NCBI GenBank assembly: GCA_964528445.1
Contig: CAZGSL010000006.1
Coordinates: 1 to 64,000, forward strand
DNA from: JAXHMM01 sp964528445
GTDB lineage: Bacteria > Bacteroidota > Rhodothermia > Balneolales > Balneolaceae
Reading direction: 5' to 3'
DNA length: 64,000 bases
The position numbers and the translations under genes were made by a program. This document shows positions 46,849 to 55,360 of the stretch, piece after piece. The notes below the pieces were generated by a model. That model ran no database searches. It worked only from the letters and a program-made list of their open reading frames with translations, and was not told the DNA's origin. Each line of letters starts with the position of its first letter. Positions within the stretch are counted from its first letter, which is position 1.

Positions 46849-47835
46849 ATGTATTACGAATCCATACTGGAAGTCATCGGCAACACCCCGCTGGTCAGGC
46901 TGAACCGGGTGACGGACGGTATTGACGGGACCCTGCTGGCCAAGGTGGAATATATGAATCCGGGCCAGAGCGTCAAGGACCGCATCGGCATCAAAATGAT
47001 AGAGGAGGCCGAGGAGAAGGGGCTGATCGAACCGGGCGGCACGATTATCGAAGGCACTTCCGGGAATACGGGAATGGGCCTGGCGCTGGCGGCGGCCATC
47101 AAGGGGTACCGCTGCATATTTACCGTATCCGACAAGCAGAGCAAGGAGAAGATCGACCTGCTGAAAGCGCTGGGGGCCGAAGTAAAGCTCTGTCCCACGG
47201 ATGTGGAGCCGGACGATCCCCGGAGTTACTACTCGGTGGCGAAACGGCTCAGCGAGGAGATTCCCAACTCCTACTATCCCAATCAATACGACAATCCCGG
47301 GAATACCGAAGCGCACTACGAGACCACAGGGCCCGAAATCTGGGAGCAGACCGACGGCAGGGTCACCCACTATGTGGCGGGGATGGGAACCGGCGGCACC
47401 ATCTCGGGAGCCGCCCGCTACCTGAAAGAGCAGAATCCGGAGATCAAGGTGATCGGGGTGGACAGCTGCGGATCGGTTTACAAAAAATATTTCGAGACGG
47501 GGGAGTTCGACAAGGAGGAGATCTATCCCTACCTGACCGAGGGCATCGGGGAGGATATCATTCCCGAGAACATGAATTTCGACCTGGTCGACGACGTGGT
47601 GCAGGTGAACGACAAGAATGCCTTCCAGACCACCCGCCGGCTGGCCGAGGAGGAGGCGCTGTTTGTAGGGGGATCCTGCGGTGCGGCGGTCTACGGGGCC
47701 CTGCAGTACGCCCGCGAGGAGAAATTCGGAGAGGATGACCTGATGGTGATCATACTGCCTGACAGCGGCACCCGATACGTCTCAAAAATCTTCAACGATG
47801 AATGGATGAGGGAGCACGATTTTCTGGACGAATAA
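46849..47835 (+). CDS. PLP-dependent cystathionine beta-synthase/cysteine synthase
   Basis: 328 residues, fold type II PLP enzyme without C-terminal CBS domains. Motifs: VIGNTPLVRLNRVTDGIDG, MNPGQSVKDRIGIKMIEEAE with the PLP lysine, TIIEGTSGNTGMGLALAAAI, PNQYDNPGNTEAHYETTGPE, YVAGMGTGGTISGAARYLKE and LPDSGTRYVSKIFNDEWM. The YDNPxNxxAHYxTTGPEIWEQT block and the RYxSKxxNDEWM end are of the cystathionine beta-synthase subgroup, so a homocysteine-using or H2S-forming enzyme is likelier than CysK. It has the best ribosome site of the window (GAAGGAGAT, 4 bp before ATG). No cystathionine gamma-lyase adjacent. Confidence 0.9.
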   Translation: MYYESILEVIGNTPLVRLNRVTDGIDGTLLAKVEYMNPGQSVKDRIGIKMIEEAEEKGLIEPGGTIIEGTSGNTGMGLALAAAIKGYRCIFTVSDKQSKEKIDLLKALGAEVKLCPTDVEPDDPRSYYSVAKRLSEEIPNSYYPNQYDNPGNTEAHYETTGPEIWEQTDGRVTHYVAGMGTGGTISGAARYLKEQNPEIKVIGVDSCGSVYKKYFETGEFDKEEIYPYLTEGIGEDIIPENMNFDLVDDVVQVNDKNAFQTTRRLAEEEALFVGGSCGAAVYGALQYAREEKFGEDDLMVIILPDSGTRYVSKIFNDEWMREHDFLDE

Positions 47836-47864
47836 AGCGGCAACGTTCACACAAACCTTTTTTT

Positions 47865-48185
47865 ATGGCAGATCAGAGCAAGCAGTTTCAACAGGGGCAG
47901 ATGGAAATCGAATTGCCGGAGGAGGAGGCCTCCGGCACCTACTCCAACCTGGTGATGATCACCCACTCTCCCTCGGAGTTTATTTTCGACTTCATCTCGG
48001 TTATGCCGGGAAGGGGGAAGGCGAAGGTGGTCAAGCGCATGGTGATGACGCCCGATCATGCCAAGCGCCTGGCGAACGCACTTTCTGAAAACGTGAAGCG
48101 TTACGAGGAGGAGAACGGGTCGATTACCACCAACGACCGTTTTGAGGTTCCTTTCAACTACAGGGGCCCCACACCCGAAGCCTGA
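47865..48185 (+). CDS. DUF3467 protein
   Basis: 106 residues from the ATG at 47865 (MADQSKQFQQGQMEIELP); an ATG at 47802 lies inside the preceding gene and adds unrelated residues. DUF3467 hallmark: NLVMITHSPSEFIFDFISVM followed by GKAKVVKRMVMTPDHAKRLA and LSENVKRYEEENG. A single small beta-alpha domain of unknown function, common in Bacteroidota. It is 29 bp after the CBS-type gene and 12 bp before the M23 gene, so it may be in a transcript reaching the ATP synthase genes. Confidence 0.85.
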   Translation: MADQSKQFQQGQMEIELPEEEASGTYSNLVMITHSPSEFIFDFISVMPGRGKAKVVKRMVMTPDHAKRLANALSENVKRYEEENGSITTNDRFEVPFNYRGPTPEA

Positions 48186-48197
48186 TTCGACCGTGCG

Positions 48198-49094
48198 ATG
48201 TTCGAATTCCTGAAAAAACTTTTCTATAACGAGGAGGAGGAGCTGACGGTGGTCCTCCTGGATGACGATCATCCGGAGGGGGCCGAATCCTACACCTGCA
48301 AACCGGAAAAACTGCGGAGGTTGTTCTACGGAGCGGGGGCGGCTCTGGTCATCGTAACGCTGCTGCTGTTGATGTTCACGCCGCTCGGGGCGATGCTTTA
48401 CAACCAGGAAGACTCCGAGTTGCGGCAGCAGGTGATTGAGGTGTCGCAGCGGGTGGAGGCCCTGCAGGACTCGCTCCGGGCGAGGGACATGCAGCTGAAC
48501 GATATACAGAAGGTCCTGACGTCCGGTGCCGACACGACCTTCCGCGTGGAGACGGTGGAGGTACCCGGTACGCTGGCCTCCACCGGCGGCAGCCGGCCGG
48601 AAGACGAACAATCGTCAGGCGATCCCCTGCCGGGGCTTGGAGCAGGGGCTTCCGAGGTTCCGGTCTATGAGATGGTCTCTCAGAGCGAGATCATCTTCTC
48701 GGAGCTCTTTTCCGGCGCACCCCGTTTCCCGGCGCAGCTACCGGTTCAGGGAACGATGACACGGAATTACAATCCGGACAACCGGCACTACGGCATTGAT
48801 ATCGCTACCAGCGAGGGCACGGAATTACGCGCACTGGCTGACGGCTCGGTGGTCAGCCGGGACTGGTCAGTGAATTACGGCTATGTGATACACATCCAGC
48901 ACGGCGGCGGAATTCTCAGTGTCTACAAGCATGTAACGCAGGTCTCCAAGGAGGTAGGGGATGTCGTGCTGCAGGGCGATATCCTGGGGACAGTGGGAGA
49001 TGCCGGGGTGCTGAGCTCCGGTCCCCACCTGCACCTGGAGATATGGAAAGACGGCGTTCCTCAAAATCCCAGTTCTTATTTAATCAATCCATAA
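48198..49094 (+). CDS. M23 family metallopeptidase (LytM-type), membrane anchored
   Basis: 298 residues. A cytoplasmic tail, one TM at about 44-64 (LVIVTLLLLMFTPLGAML), a coiled coil at about 70-105 (DSELRQQVIEVSQRVEALQD) and a periplasmic M23 domain at about 180-295. Zinc/active residues are intact: H197-x3-D201 in HYGIDIA, H277-x-H279 in GPHLHLEIW, plus H245. It should cut peptidoglycan cross-bridges or act in cell-shape control. It lies 4 bp before the bactofilin gene, a partnership known for shape control in other bacteria. Confidence 0.93.
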   Translation: MFEFLKKLFYNEEEELTVVLLDDDHPEGAESYTCKPEKLRRLFYGAGAALVIVTLLLLMFTPLGAMLYNQEDSELRQQVIEVSQRVEALQDSLRARDMQLNDIQKVLTSGADTTFRVETVEVPGTLASTGGSRPEDEQSSGDPLPGLGAGASEVPVYEMVSQSEIIFSELFSGAPRFPAQLPVQGTMTRNYNPDNRHYGIDIATSEGTELRALADGSVVSRDWSVNYGYVIHIQHGGGILSVYKHVTQVSKEVGDVVLQGDILGTVGDAGVLSSGPHLHLEIWKDGVPQNPSSYLINP

Positions 49095-49098
49095 CGAC

Positions 49099-49566
49099 AT
49101 GTTTAACAGCAGCAGCAACAACAAATCGACTTCGAAGGGCGGTTCGGAAGCCCGGAGCGGAAATCTTCCATCCGTGAACATGATCAGCGAGGGGACCCGG
49201 CTGAAAGGGAACCTGAATACGAAGAACGACATACGTATTGCCGGATCCCTGGAAGGGGAGGCGGAGGCCGGTGGAAAGCTGATCATCACTTCAAGCGGCA
49301 GGGTGGAGGGCGATGTGGAGGCAGTGGACGCCGACGTCGCGGGCACCCTCAACGGCGAGATACACGTCAAGAACAAGCTGGTCGTCCGCCAGTCGGCGGT
49401 GATAGACGGGGACATATTTACCAAAGCACTCCTGGTGGAGGAGGGCGCCCAAATTAACGGCACCTGCCATATGGGAGAGGAGTCGAACCTGAAAGCCGGC
49501 GAAGCGAACGACCGCGGCACGCTCGAAGCATCGATCGGTGAGCCGGGAGAGCGGAGCGAGAATTGA
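49099..49566 (+). CDS. Bactofilin (polymer-forming cytoskeletal protein)
   Basis: 155 residues. Bactofilins polymerise without nucleotide and organise cell-wall enzymes. The conserved beta-helical core is at about 27-130 (ISEGTRLKGNLNTKNDIRIA, GSLEGEAEAGGKLIITSSGR, VEGDVEAVDADVAGTLNGEI, LLVEEGAQINGTCHMG). Flanks are disordered: a Ser/Asn-rich N-terminus and a polar C-terminus. Tightly linked with the M23 peptidase upstream and overlapping the AtpZ-like gene by 4 bp (TTGA). Confidence 0.93.
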   Translation: MFNSSSNNKSTSKGGSEARSGNLPSVNMISEGTRLKGNLNTKNDIRIAGSLEGEAEAGGKLIITSSGRVEGDVEAVDADVAGTLNGEIHVKNKLVVRQSAVIDGDIFTKALLVEEGAQINGTCHMGEESNLKAGEANDRGTLEASIGEPGERSEN

Positions 49567-49793
49567 ACCGTGAACACCGGGACGATAAGCGGAACGTTTT
49601 CTCCAGGTATGCCCCCTACCTCTCCCTGGGAGCGGAAATTGCGGCCGGAATTGCGATACCCCTCCTGCTGGGATTCTGGCTGGACCGCTGGCTGGACACC
49701 TCGCCTTGGCTGCTGATGGTCGGAATCGTGGCGGGCATGACCAATATTTTCGTGATGATTTACCGGCTTTACAAAAATCTGAACGGCGAATAG
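49563..49793 (+). CDS. AtpZ/AtpI-like small membrane protein
   Basis: 76 residues, start codon TTG overlapping the bactofilin stop (TTGA), which is the only in-frame start giving a full protein. Two TMs (SLGAEIAAGIAIPLLLGFWL and WLLMVGIVAGMTNIFVMIYR) form the AtpZ/putative F0F1-ATPase subunit fold. Such proteins head atp operons and may help assemble the c-ring or carry Mg2+. Position directly before the atp genes supports the call. Confidence 0.85.
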   Translation: MNREHRDDKRNVFSRYAPYLSLGAEIAAGIAIPLLLGFWLDRWLDTSPWLLMVGIVAGMTNIFVMIYRLYKNLNGE

Positions 49794-49804
49794 GAGGCGA
49801 CCGC

Positions 49805-50185
49805 GTGGGCCGCAGCTATCTTCAATCTTTCCTGGCCTGGAGCGGGGCGGGACTGCTGATCCCGCTCGCAGGTTTTTCCTGGGTTGGTGGAGAGGCGCTC
49901 ACAGCCGCGCTCACCGCCTACCTTCTGAGCTTTGTTTTTACCGGGAGCAACTACGCTGTAATCCGAAAAATAAACACCGGCAGGCACACGCACTTTTACC
50001 GTATCTTTCTGGTTTCCCTGGCCCTACGATTCCTCCTGGTTCTGGCGGCGTTGTACCTGGCATTGGAGGTGATAAAATTTCACCACATTTACTTTACAGT
50101 TAGTTTCGTTATTTCTTATATTTTCCATTCTGTGATTGAAATTATTTTTTTGAATAAAACCCTGGAAACCGAGACGGAATTTTAA
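49805..50185 (+). CDS. ATP synthase subunit I-like membrane protein
   Basis: 126 residues from the GTG at 49805 (VGRSYLQSFLAWSGAGLLIP). Four hydrophobic segments make it a likely four-TM AtpI/AtpR-type protein: AGLLIPLAGFSWVG, ALTAYLLSFVFTGSNYA, FLVSLALRFLLVLAALYLAL and FTVSFVISYIFHSVIEIIFL. The frame is open further up, but only as a shadow of the preceding gene. Its stop abuts the atpB ATG (TAA-ATG). Sequence identity within the AtpI class is low, so the family call rests on topology and position. Confidence 0.75.
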   Translation: MGRSYLQSFLAWSGAGLLIPLAGFSWVGGEALTAALTAYLLSFVFTGSNYAVIRKINTGRHTHFYRIFLVSLALRFLLVLAALYLALEVIKFHHIYFTVSFVISYIFHSVIEIIFLNKTLETETEF

Positions 50186-51253
50186 ATGGTACAGGCCTTT
50201 CGCCGACTGGCAGTCACTCTCGTTTTACTGCTTTTTATTGCCCCCCATTCATTTGCTATTCAGGAACAGCCCGAGGAGGCGATGACATCGCAATCCGAAG
50301 AGGCCTCCTCGGAAGGCGCTCCCATCGACCTGACGGGTAAGATCCAGGACCACCACTACCTGGATGTCATGGGCTACCACCTGGACCTGCCCCGCATACT
50401 GCTGGTCGACGGAGAGTGGCACTTCTATGGCAGCACAGGGGCGGCGGTTGCGTCGGGCAACTTCACGGAAGATCACGGGGCGCTGATACCGACGGGCGGC
50501 GGCGAGATCGCTTTGGACATGTCGATCACCTCCCACCTGATGTATGTCTGGTTCGGGGTGGGGCTGACGCTCCTGCTGACACTTGTGATGACCCGTCGAT
50601 ACAGGAGGGGAGTGGGAAGGAAAACCGAGCCGAAAGGCTGGTTCCACAACCTTTTCGAGATCACCTTCGTATTTGTGCGTGACGACATTGCCCGGGGGAA
50701 TATTCCGGAGGAGAAGTACAAAAAGTTCATGCCCTATCTCTTCGCGGTATTTATCTCCATTACCTTCATGAACCTGTTCGGACTGCTCCCGTGGGGCGTG
50801 ACGGCGACCGCTGATATTACGGTGACGGGCACGCTGGCCTTCATATCCTTTTTCCTGGCCCAGTGGAACGGCTCCAGGGCGCACTGGGAACATGTTTTCT
50901 GGTTCCCCGGGGTGCCGGGCTGGATGCGTTTCATTCTGACGCCCATTGAGATACTCGGGCTGTTTACCAAGTACATCGCGCTGGCGATTCGTCTCTTTGC
51001 CAACATGCTTTCGGGCAAGATCATGATTATCGTTATACTGGGACTCATTTTCATATTCGCCGAGGGCTTCGGGGCGATGGTGGGGCTCGGTACCAGTTTC
51101 CTGGCGGTACCCCTCACCGTGCTGATGTACATTCTGAAGGCATTCGTGGGAGTCTTACAGGCCTATATTTTCGCCCTGCTGTCGGCCGTGTTCATCGGGA
51201 TGGCGACGGAAGAACATGATCATCATGAAGACGCCGCGGAGGCGCACGCATAA
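50186..51253 (+). CDS. atpB: ATP synthase subunit a
   Basis: 355 residues, longer than in proteobacteria (about 270) because of an N-terminal periplasmic extension. The first 25 residues look like a signal peptide (LVLLLFIAPHSFAIQEQPEE) before that region. Subunit a forms the proton half-channels; the essential arginine is in IALAIRLFANMLSGKIMIIV, followed by VGVLQAYIFALLSAVFIGMA. The C-terminus is His/Glu-rich (EEHDHHEDAAEAHA). Starts immediately after the upstream stop codon. Confidence 0.96.
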   Translation: MVQAFRRLAVTLVLLLFIAPHSFAIQEQPEEAMTSQSEEASSEGAPIDLTGKIQDHHYLDVMGYHLDLPRILLVDGEWHFYGSTGAAVASGNFTEDHGALIPTGGGEIALDMSITSHLMYVWFGVGLTLLLTLVMTRRYRRGVGRKTEPKGWFHNLFEITFVFVRDDIARGNIPEEKYKKFMPYLFAVFISITFMNLFGLLPWGVTATADITVTGTLAFISFFLAQWNGSRAHWEHVFWFPGVPGWMRFILTPIEILGLFTKYIALAIRLFANMLSGKIMIIVILGLIFIFAEGFGAMVGLGTSFLAVPLTVLMYILKAFVGVLQAYIFALLSAVFIGMATEEHDHHEDAAEAHA

Positions 51254-51313
51254 AACCGTTTTTTATCATCGAATACATCCAAAACCACAAATAAAAAGAA
51301 CAGGTACAACACT

Positions 51314-51535
51314 ATGGGTTTATTAGCAGCAGGAATCGGAGCAGGAATTGCAGCCATCGGAGCCGGCATCGGAATCGGCATGATTGGCAAAGGGGCTGTT
51401 GAGAGTATCGCACGGCAGCCCGAGGCCTCCGACGATATCCGGGGCGCCATGATTCTTACGGCCGCTCTTATCGAGGGTGTGGCCCTGGTTGCCGCGATCG
51501 TCTGTTTCCTCCTCGCACTCGGAATCCAATTATAA
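51314..51535 (+). CDS. atpE: ATP synthase subunit c
   Basis: 73 residues, two TMs. The c-ring proton site is E54 in AALIEGVALVAA; the glycine-rich first helix is GAGIGIGMIGKGAVESIAR, and RQPEASDDIRG is the polar loop that meets subunit gamma. There is no Na+-type Gln/Ser set that I can recognise, so a proton-driven ring is likely. Preceded by a 60-bp AT-rich spacer after atpB, typical for high translation of atpE. Confidence 0.96.
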   Translation: MGLLAAGIGAGIAAIGAGIGIGMIGKGAVESIARQPEASDDIRGAMILTAALIEGVALVAAIVCFLLALGIQL

Positions 51536-51554
51536 CCTCAACGGACAGACAGCT

Positions 51555-52073
51555 ATGACTGTTTTACTACTGGCCCAGGGAGGAGGTCTCTTCTCCTTTA
51601 GCAGCGGATTTGCCATCTGGGTCCTGATCACCATGGTGATCTTCCTCGCGATCATGGGGAAGTACGCCGTGCCGGTAATCATGGACGCCCTTGAGGAGCG
51701 GGAGGACCGCATCAAGGAGTCGCTGGAGTCGGCCGAGAAAGCCCTGGCCCGTGCTGAGGAGATCTCGAAAGACAACGAGAAGGCGCTGCGGGAGGCGGAG
51801 CGGAAGGCTCAGCAGATTCGCAAGGAGGCGATCGAGGAGGCCGAGATGCTTCGCGCCGAGCGCATCGAAAAATCCAAGGAGGAGGCCGCCGAGATGCTCG
51901 AGCAGGCCCGGGAGACCATCGAGCAGGAGAAAAAAAGGGCACTGCTGGAGCTGCGCGATGAGGTGGCCCGGCTGGCCATCCAGTCCGCCTCCGTCATACT
52001 GGACGCCGAACTCGATGAGGAGAAGAACCAGAAGCTCGTGAATAACTTCATTCAGGACATCTCCAAAAACTAG
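51555..52073 (+). CDS. atpF: ATP synthase subunit b
   Basis: 172 residues from the ATG at 51555 (MTVLLLAQGGGLFSFSSGFA). One TM at about 18-36 (FAIWVLITMVIFLAIMGKYA), then a long charged coiled coil (LEEREDRIKESLESAEKALA, IRKEAIEEAEMLRAERIEKS) that forms the peripheral stalk. Starts before 51555 lie within atpE. It is 19 bp after atpE and 3 bp before atpH. Confidence 0.95.
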   Translation: MTVLLLAQGGGLFSFSSGFAIWVLITMVIFLAIMGKYAVPVIMDALEEREDRIKESLESAEKALARAEEISKDNEKALREAERKAQQIRKEAIEEAEMLRAERIEKSKEEAAEMLEQARETIEQEKKRALLELRDEVARLAIQSASVILDAELDEEKNQKLVNNFIQDISKN

Positions 52074-52076
52074 GGC

Positions 52077-52625
52077 ATGCTGATAACCAAGACAGCTCGC
52101 AGATACGCCTCCGCGCTCCTGCAGTTCGCGCGGGAGGAAGAAGCGGTTGAGAAGATTCTGCAGGATATGGATCTCATCCACAATACCATTCAGGGCTCCG
52201 GGGAGCTGGTGGCATTCCTCCGCAGCCCCGTCATCAAGTACGACGACAAGATGGAGGCCCTGGAGAAGATGTTCGGCGACCGCGTGGAGAAAGCGACGGT
52301 CCTGTTCCTGCGCCTGCTTTCGAGGAAGGGGCGTATTCACCTGCTGGACCAGGTCACGGCCGCCTTCCGGGAGCAGTACAACCGTTATGCGGGCATCCTG
52401 GAAGTGGACGTCTTCTCCGCTTCGGAGCTCAGCGACTCGCAGCGCGGTCAGCTTCACGACTCCCTCGAGGCGAAAACCGGGAAGAAAGTTAACATGAATC
52501 TATCGGTCAACTCCTCGCTGCGCGGGGGACTGGCGGTCCGGATCGAGGACACCGTGATCGACGGTACGGTGAAGCACAAACTGGAAGAGCTCCGCGAGCA
52601 ATTGATGGGGAATTCCGAGGAATAA
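52077..52625 (+). CDS. atpH: ATP synthase subunit delta
   Basis: 182 residues; delta links the b stalk to the top of the alpha-beta hexamer. Family features: TKTARRYASALLQFAREEE at the N-terminus, then VAFLRSPVIKYDDKMEALEK, RLLSRKGRIHLLDQVTAAF, and the C-terminal VEVDVFSA-like strand and VNSSLRGGLAVRIEDTVIDG. Ends 32 bp before atpA. Confidence 0.94.
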   Translation: MLITKTARRYASALLQFAREEEAVEKILQDMDLIHNTIQGSGELVAFLRSPVIKYDDKMEALEKMFGDRVEKATVLFLRLLSRKGRIHLLDQVTAAFREQYNRYAGILEVDVFSASELSDSQRGQLHDSLEAKTGKKVNMNLSVNSSLRGGLAVRIEDTVIDGTVKHKLEELREQLMGNSEE

Positions 52626-52657
52626 ACAGGAAATTTGTAAACAGAGACAGTGATCTT

Positions 52658-54274
52658 ATGAGTCAAGTCAAGCCAGACGAAGTATCCGCCATTTTAAGAA
52701 AACAGCTCTCCGGCTTCGAGCAGGAAGCCGACGTGTACGACGTGGGTACGGTTCTCGAAGTAGGAGATGGAATTGCGCGCGTATACGGCCTCTCCAAGGT
52801 GCAGGCGGGAGAGCTTGTTGACCTGCCCGATTCCAAGGATAACGAGGGTAATTCGGTGCGAGGTATGGTGCTGAACCTTGAGGAGGACAACGTTGGCGTA
52901 GTGCTGTTCGGTTCCACCAGCGCGGTGGAGGAGGGCGATACGGTGCGGCGTACCAAGGACATTGCCTCCATTAACGTAGGAGACGGACTCCTGGGCCGTG
53001 TCATCGACCCGCTGGGCCGACCGCTGGACGGCAAAGGGCCCATCTCGGGCGATACCATCCGTATTCCCCTGGAACGGAAGGCGCCCGGCGTTATCTACCG
53101 GGAGCCGGTCTCCCAGCCCCTGCAGACGGGTATCAAGGCCATTGACTCCCTTATTCCCATCGGGCGTGGCCAGCGGGAGCTGATCATCGGTGACCGCCAG
53201 ACAGGCAAGACCTCCGTCGCGGTGGATACCATCATCAACCAGCGGGAGACCCAGGATACGGATCATCCGGTCTACTGCATCTATGTGGCGGTCGGACAGA
53301 AGGGATCGACCGTGGCCGGAATCGCCAGCGCCCTGGAACAGAACGACGCCATCGACTACTCCGTGGTGGTCTCCGCCCCCGCCAGTGTATCGGCCCCCAT
53401 GCGCTATATCGCGCCCTTCGCCGGTGCGGCGATCGGGGAGTATTTTCGAGATACCGGCCGGCATGCGCTGGTCATATACGACGACCTCTCCAAGCAGGCG
53501 GTGGCCTATCGCGAGCTGTCGCTGCTGCTGAGACGTCCCCCGGGGCGCGAGGCCTATCCGGGCGATGTCTTCTTCCTACACAGCCGACTGCTCGAGCGTG
53601 CCGCCAAAATCATAGACAACGACGAGGTGGCACGGCAGATGAACAACGTACCCGAACAGCTCAAGCCGCATATGGAGGGGGGCGGATCTCTTACGGCTCT
53701 GCCGATTATCGAAACCCAGGCGGGAGATATTTCGGCCTATATCCCGACCAACGTCATTTCCATTACCGACGGACAGATTTTCCTGGATACCGACCTGTTC
53801 AATTCCGGCGTGCGGCCCGCCATCGACGTGGGATCCTCGGTTTCCCGGGTGGGAGGCGCGGCCCAGGTCAAGTCGATGAAAAAACTCGCCGGAACCATGA
53901 AGCTGGACCTGGCTCAGTATCGCGAGCTGGAGGCTTTTGCCAAATTCGGGTCCGACCTCGACCCGGCCACCCAGCGGCAGCTCAAGCGGGGAGAGCGAAC
54001 CGTGGAGCTGCTCAAGCAGGACATTTACGAACCGAGGACGGTGCAGGAGCAGATCGCCCTGCTGAAGATAAACGACGAGGGCCTGCTGGATGATCTGAAA
54101 GTGGACCAGATCCAGAAGTTTGAGCAGGAGTTCCTGCAGACCATAAACGTCAAGTTCGACCAGGAGATGAAAGAGCTCGCCAGGACCGGCGAATTAAGCG
54201 ACGAACTGGGCGAGGAGCTGATGAATGCGGCCGAAAGCATAATCGATCAAGTTCAAGCTACCGAAGAAGGCTGA
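52658..54274 (+). CDS. atpA: ATP synthase subunit alpha
   Basis: 538 residues. The regulatory nucleotide-binding subunit of F1. Motifs: VGDGIARVYGLSKVQAGELV, the P-loop GDRQTGKTSVAVDTI, VYCIYVAVGQKGSTVAG, ALVIYDDLSKQAVAYRELSL, RRPPGREAYPGDVFFLHSRL and RPAIDVGSSVSRVGGAAQVK. The C-terminus is about 25-30 residues longer than in E. coli. 3 bp before atpG. Confidence 0.98.
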   Translation: MSQVKPDEVSAILRKQLSGFEQEADVYDVGTVLEVGDGIARVYGLSKVQAGELVDLPDSKDNEGNSVRGMVLNLEEDNVGVVLFGSTSAVEEGDTVRRTKDIASINVGDGLLGRVIDPLGRPLDGKGPISGDTIRIPLERKAPGVIYREPVSQPLQTGIKAIDSLIPIGRGQRELIIGDRQTGKTSVAVDTIINQRETQDTDHPVYCIYVAVGQKGSTVAGIASALEQNDAIDYSVVVSAPASVSAPMRYIAPFAGAAIGEYFRDTGRHALVIYDDLSKQAVAYRELSLLLRRPPGREAYPGDVFFLHSRLLERAAKIIDNDEVARQMNNVPEQLKPHMEGGGSLTALPIIETQAGDISAYIPTNVISITDGQIFLDTDLFNSGVRPAIDVGSSVSRVGGAAQVKSMKKLAGTMKLDLAQYRELEAFAKFGSDLDPATQRQLKRGERTVELLKQDIYEPRTVQEQIALLKINDEGLLDDLKVDQIQKFEQEFLQTINVKFDQEMKELARTGELSDELGEELMNAAESIIDQVQATEEG

Positions 54275-54277
54275 TTT

Positions 54278-55168
54278 ATGGCCAATTTACGCGACATTCG
54301 AAACCGGATCGAATCGGTCCGGAACACCATGCAGATCACCCGCGCGATGAAAATGGTGGCGGCCGCCAAACTGCGGAAGGCCCAGAACCGCATCATAGAC
54401 ACCCGTCCCTACGCCGCCAAGATGAAGCAGGTGGTCTCCCGGATGGTGGCCAACGCGCCGGATGCCAACGTCCTGCTCAAGCAGCCGGAGAAGACCGAGC
54501 GGGTTCTCTTTATCGTCATCGGCTCGGACAGGGGACTCTGCGGGGCGTTCAATAACAACCTTTTCAAGGCGGTGGAGAAGCGGATTGATGAGGATTTCCA
54601 GGAATACAATGAATCGGGTGACCTCTCCGTTTTCTGCCTGGGGAAAAAGGCGGATAAGTACTTTCGAAAGCGAAGCTACCGTGTGGAGCGGGGCATACCC
54701 GGCTTTTTTGACGAATTGATCTTCTCCGGCGCATCGGAAATCATGCAGGAGATTATCGGGTTTTTCAAGAGGGGCCGGTTTCACAGGGTGTACCTGGCCT
54801 ACAACGAGTTTAAATCGGTGATTTCCCAGAACCGCCTGATCGAGCAGGTGCTGCCCATCGACCCGGCCTCCCTGCTGGAAAACCGCGAGGATCATGACCT
54901 CGAGGGCGAATACATCTACGAACCCGACCCGTCATTTATATTGGACAAGCTGCTTCCCCTGCATCTCAATATGCAGTTGTGGAAGGCCCTGCTTGAATCC
55001 AACGCCGCCGAACAGGGCGCCCGGATGACCGCCATGGACAACGCTACGGAGAATGCCGAAGAGCTGGAGCATGAGCTCAAGCTGGATTACAACCAGGCTC
55101 GCCAAAGTGCAATTACGACCGAAATTTCCGAAATTGTATCCGGTGCCCAGGCTCTGCAGGAATCGTAA
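54278..55168 (+). CDS. atpG: ATP synthase subunit gamma
   Basis: 296 residues, the rotating shaft of F1. N-terminal helix: DIRNRIESVRNTMQITRAMK, MVAAAKLRKAQNRI; middle: IGSDRGLCGAFNNNLFKAVE; C-terminal helix: EQGARMTAMDNATENAEELE, NQARQSAITTEISEIVSGAQ. Complete. It is the last atp gene here: atpD and atpC are missing from the window, which is usual for this phylum. tRNA-Ser follows after 8 bp. Confidence 0.97.
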   Translation: MANLRDIRNRIESVRNTMQITRAMKMVAAAKLRKAQNRIIDTRPYAAKMKQVVSRMVANAPDANVLLKQPEKTERVLFIVIGSDRGLCGAFNNNLFKAVEKRIDEDFQEYNESGDLSVFCLGKKADKYFRKRSYRVERGIPGFFDELIFSGASEIMQEIIGFFKRGRFHRVYLAYNEFKSVISQNRLIEQVLPIDPASLLENREDHDLEGEYIYEPDPSFILDKLLPLHLNMQLWKALLESNAAEQGARMTAMDNATENAEELEHELKLDYNQARQSAITTEISEIVSGAQALQES

Positions 55169-55176
55169 CGCTCTTC

Positions 55177-55265
55177 GGAGAGATGGCAGAGTGGTCGAAT
55201 GCGGCGGTCTTGAAAACCGTTGAGGCCCTTATGGGTCTCCGGGGGTTCGAATCCCTCTCTCTCCG
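55177..55265 (+). tRNA. tRNA-Ser (anticodon UGA)
   Basis: An 89-nt class II tRNA. The acceptor stem GGAGAGA (55177-55183) pairs with TCTCTCC (55258-55264); discriminator base G at 55265. The anticodon loop is CT-TGA-AA with the anticodon at 55211-55213 between GCGGT and ACCGT. The long variable arm (near TTGAGGCCCTTATGGGTCTC) and the T loop GGTTCGAATCC fit Ser. The CCA end is not encoded. It decodes UCA and probably UCN in part. It is 8 bp after atpG and may share its transcript. Confidence 0.97.
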
Positions 55266-55271
55266 CACTGC

Positions 55272-55307
55272 ATAGCCCCATCCCTTTCCGGGAGGGGCTA
55301 TTTCTTT
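55272..55307 (+). terminator. Rho-independent terminator after tRNA-Ser
   Basis: ATAGCCCC (55272-55279) and TCCC (55281-55284) pair with GGGA (55290-55293) and GGGGCTAT (55294-55301), leaving one bulged A and a 5-nt loop; TTCTTT follows. It is well placed to end the atp-tRNA transcript. Confidence 0.8.
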
Positions 55308-55360
55308 AAATAAATCCGCTTACGGGTCGTTAGTTTTCATAATCAAGGAAATATCCTGTC

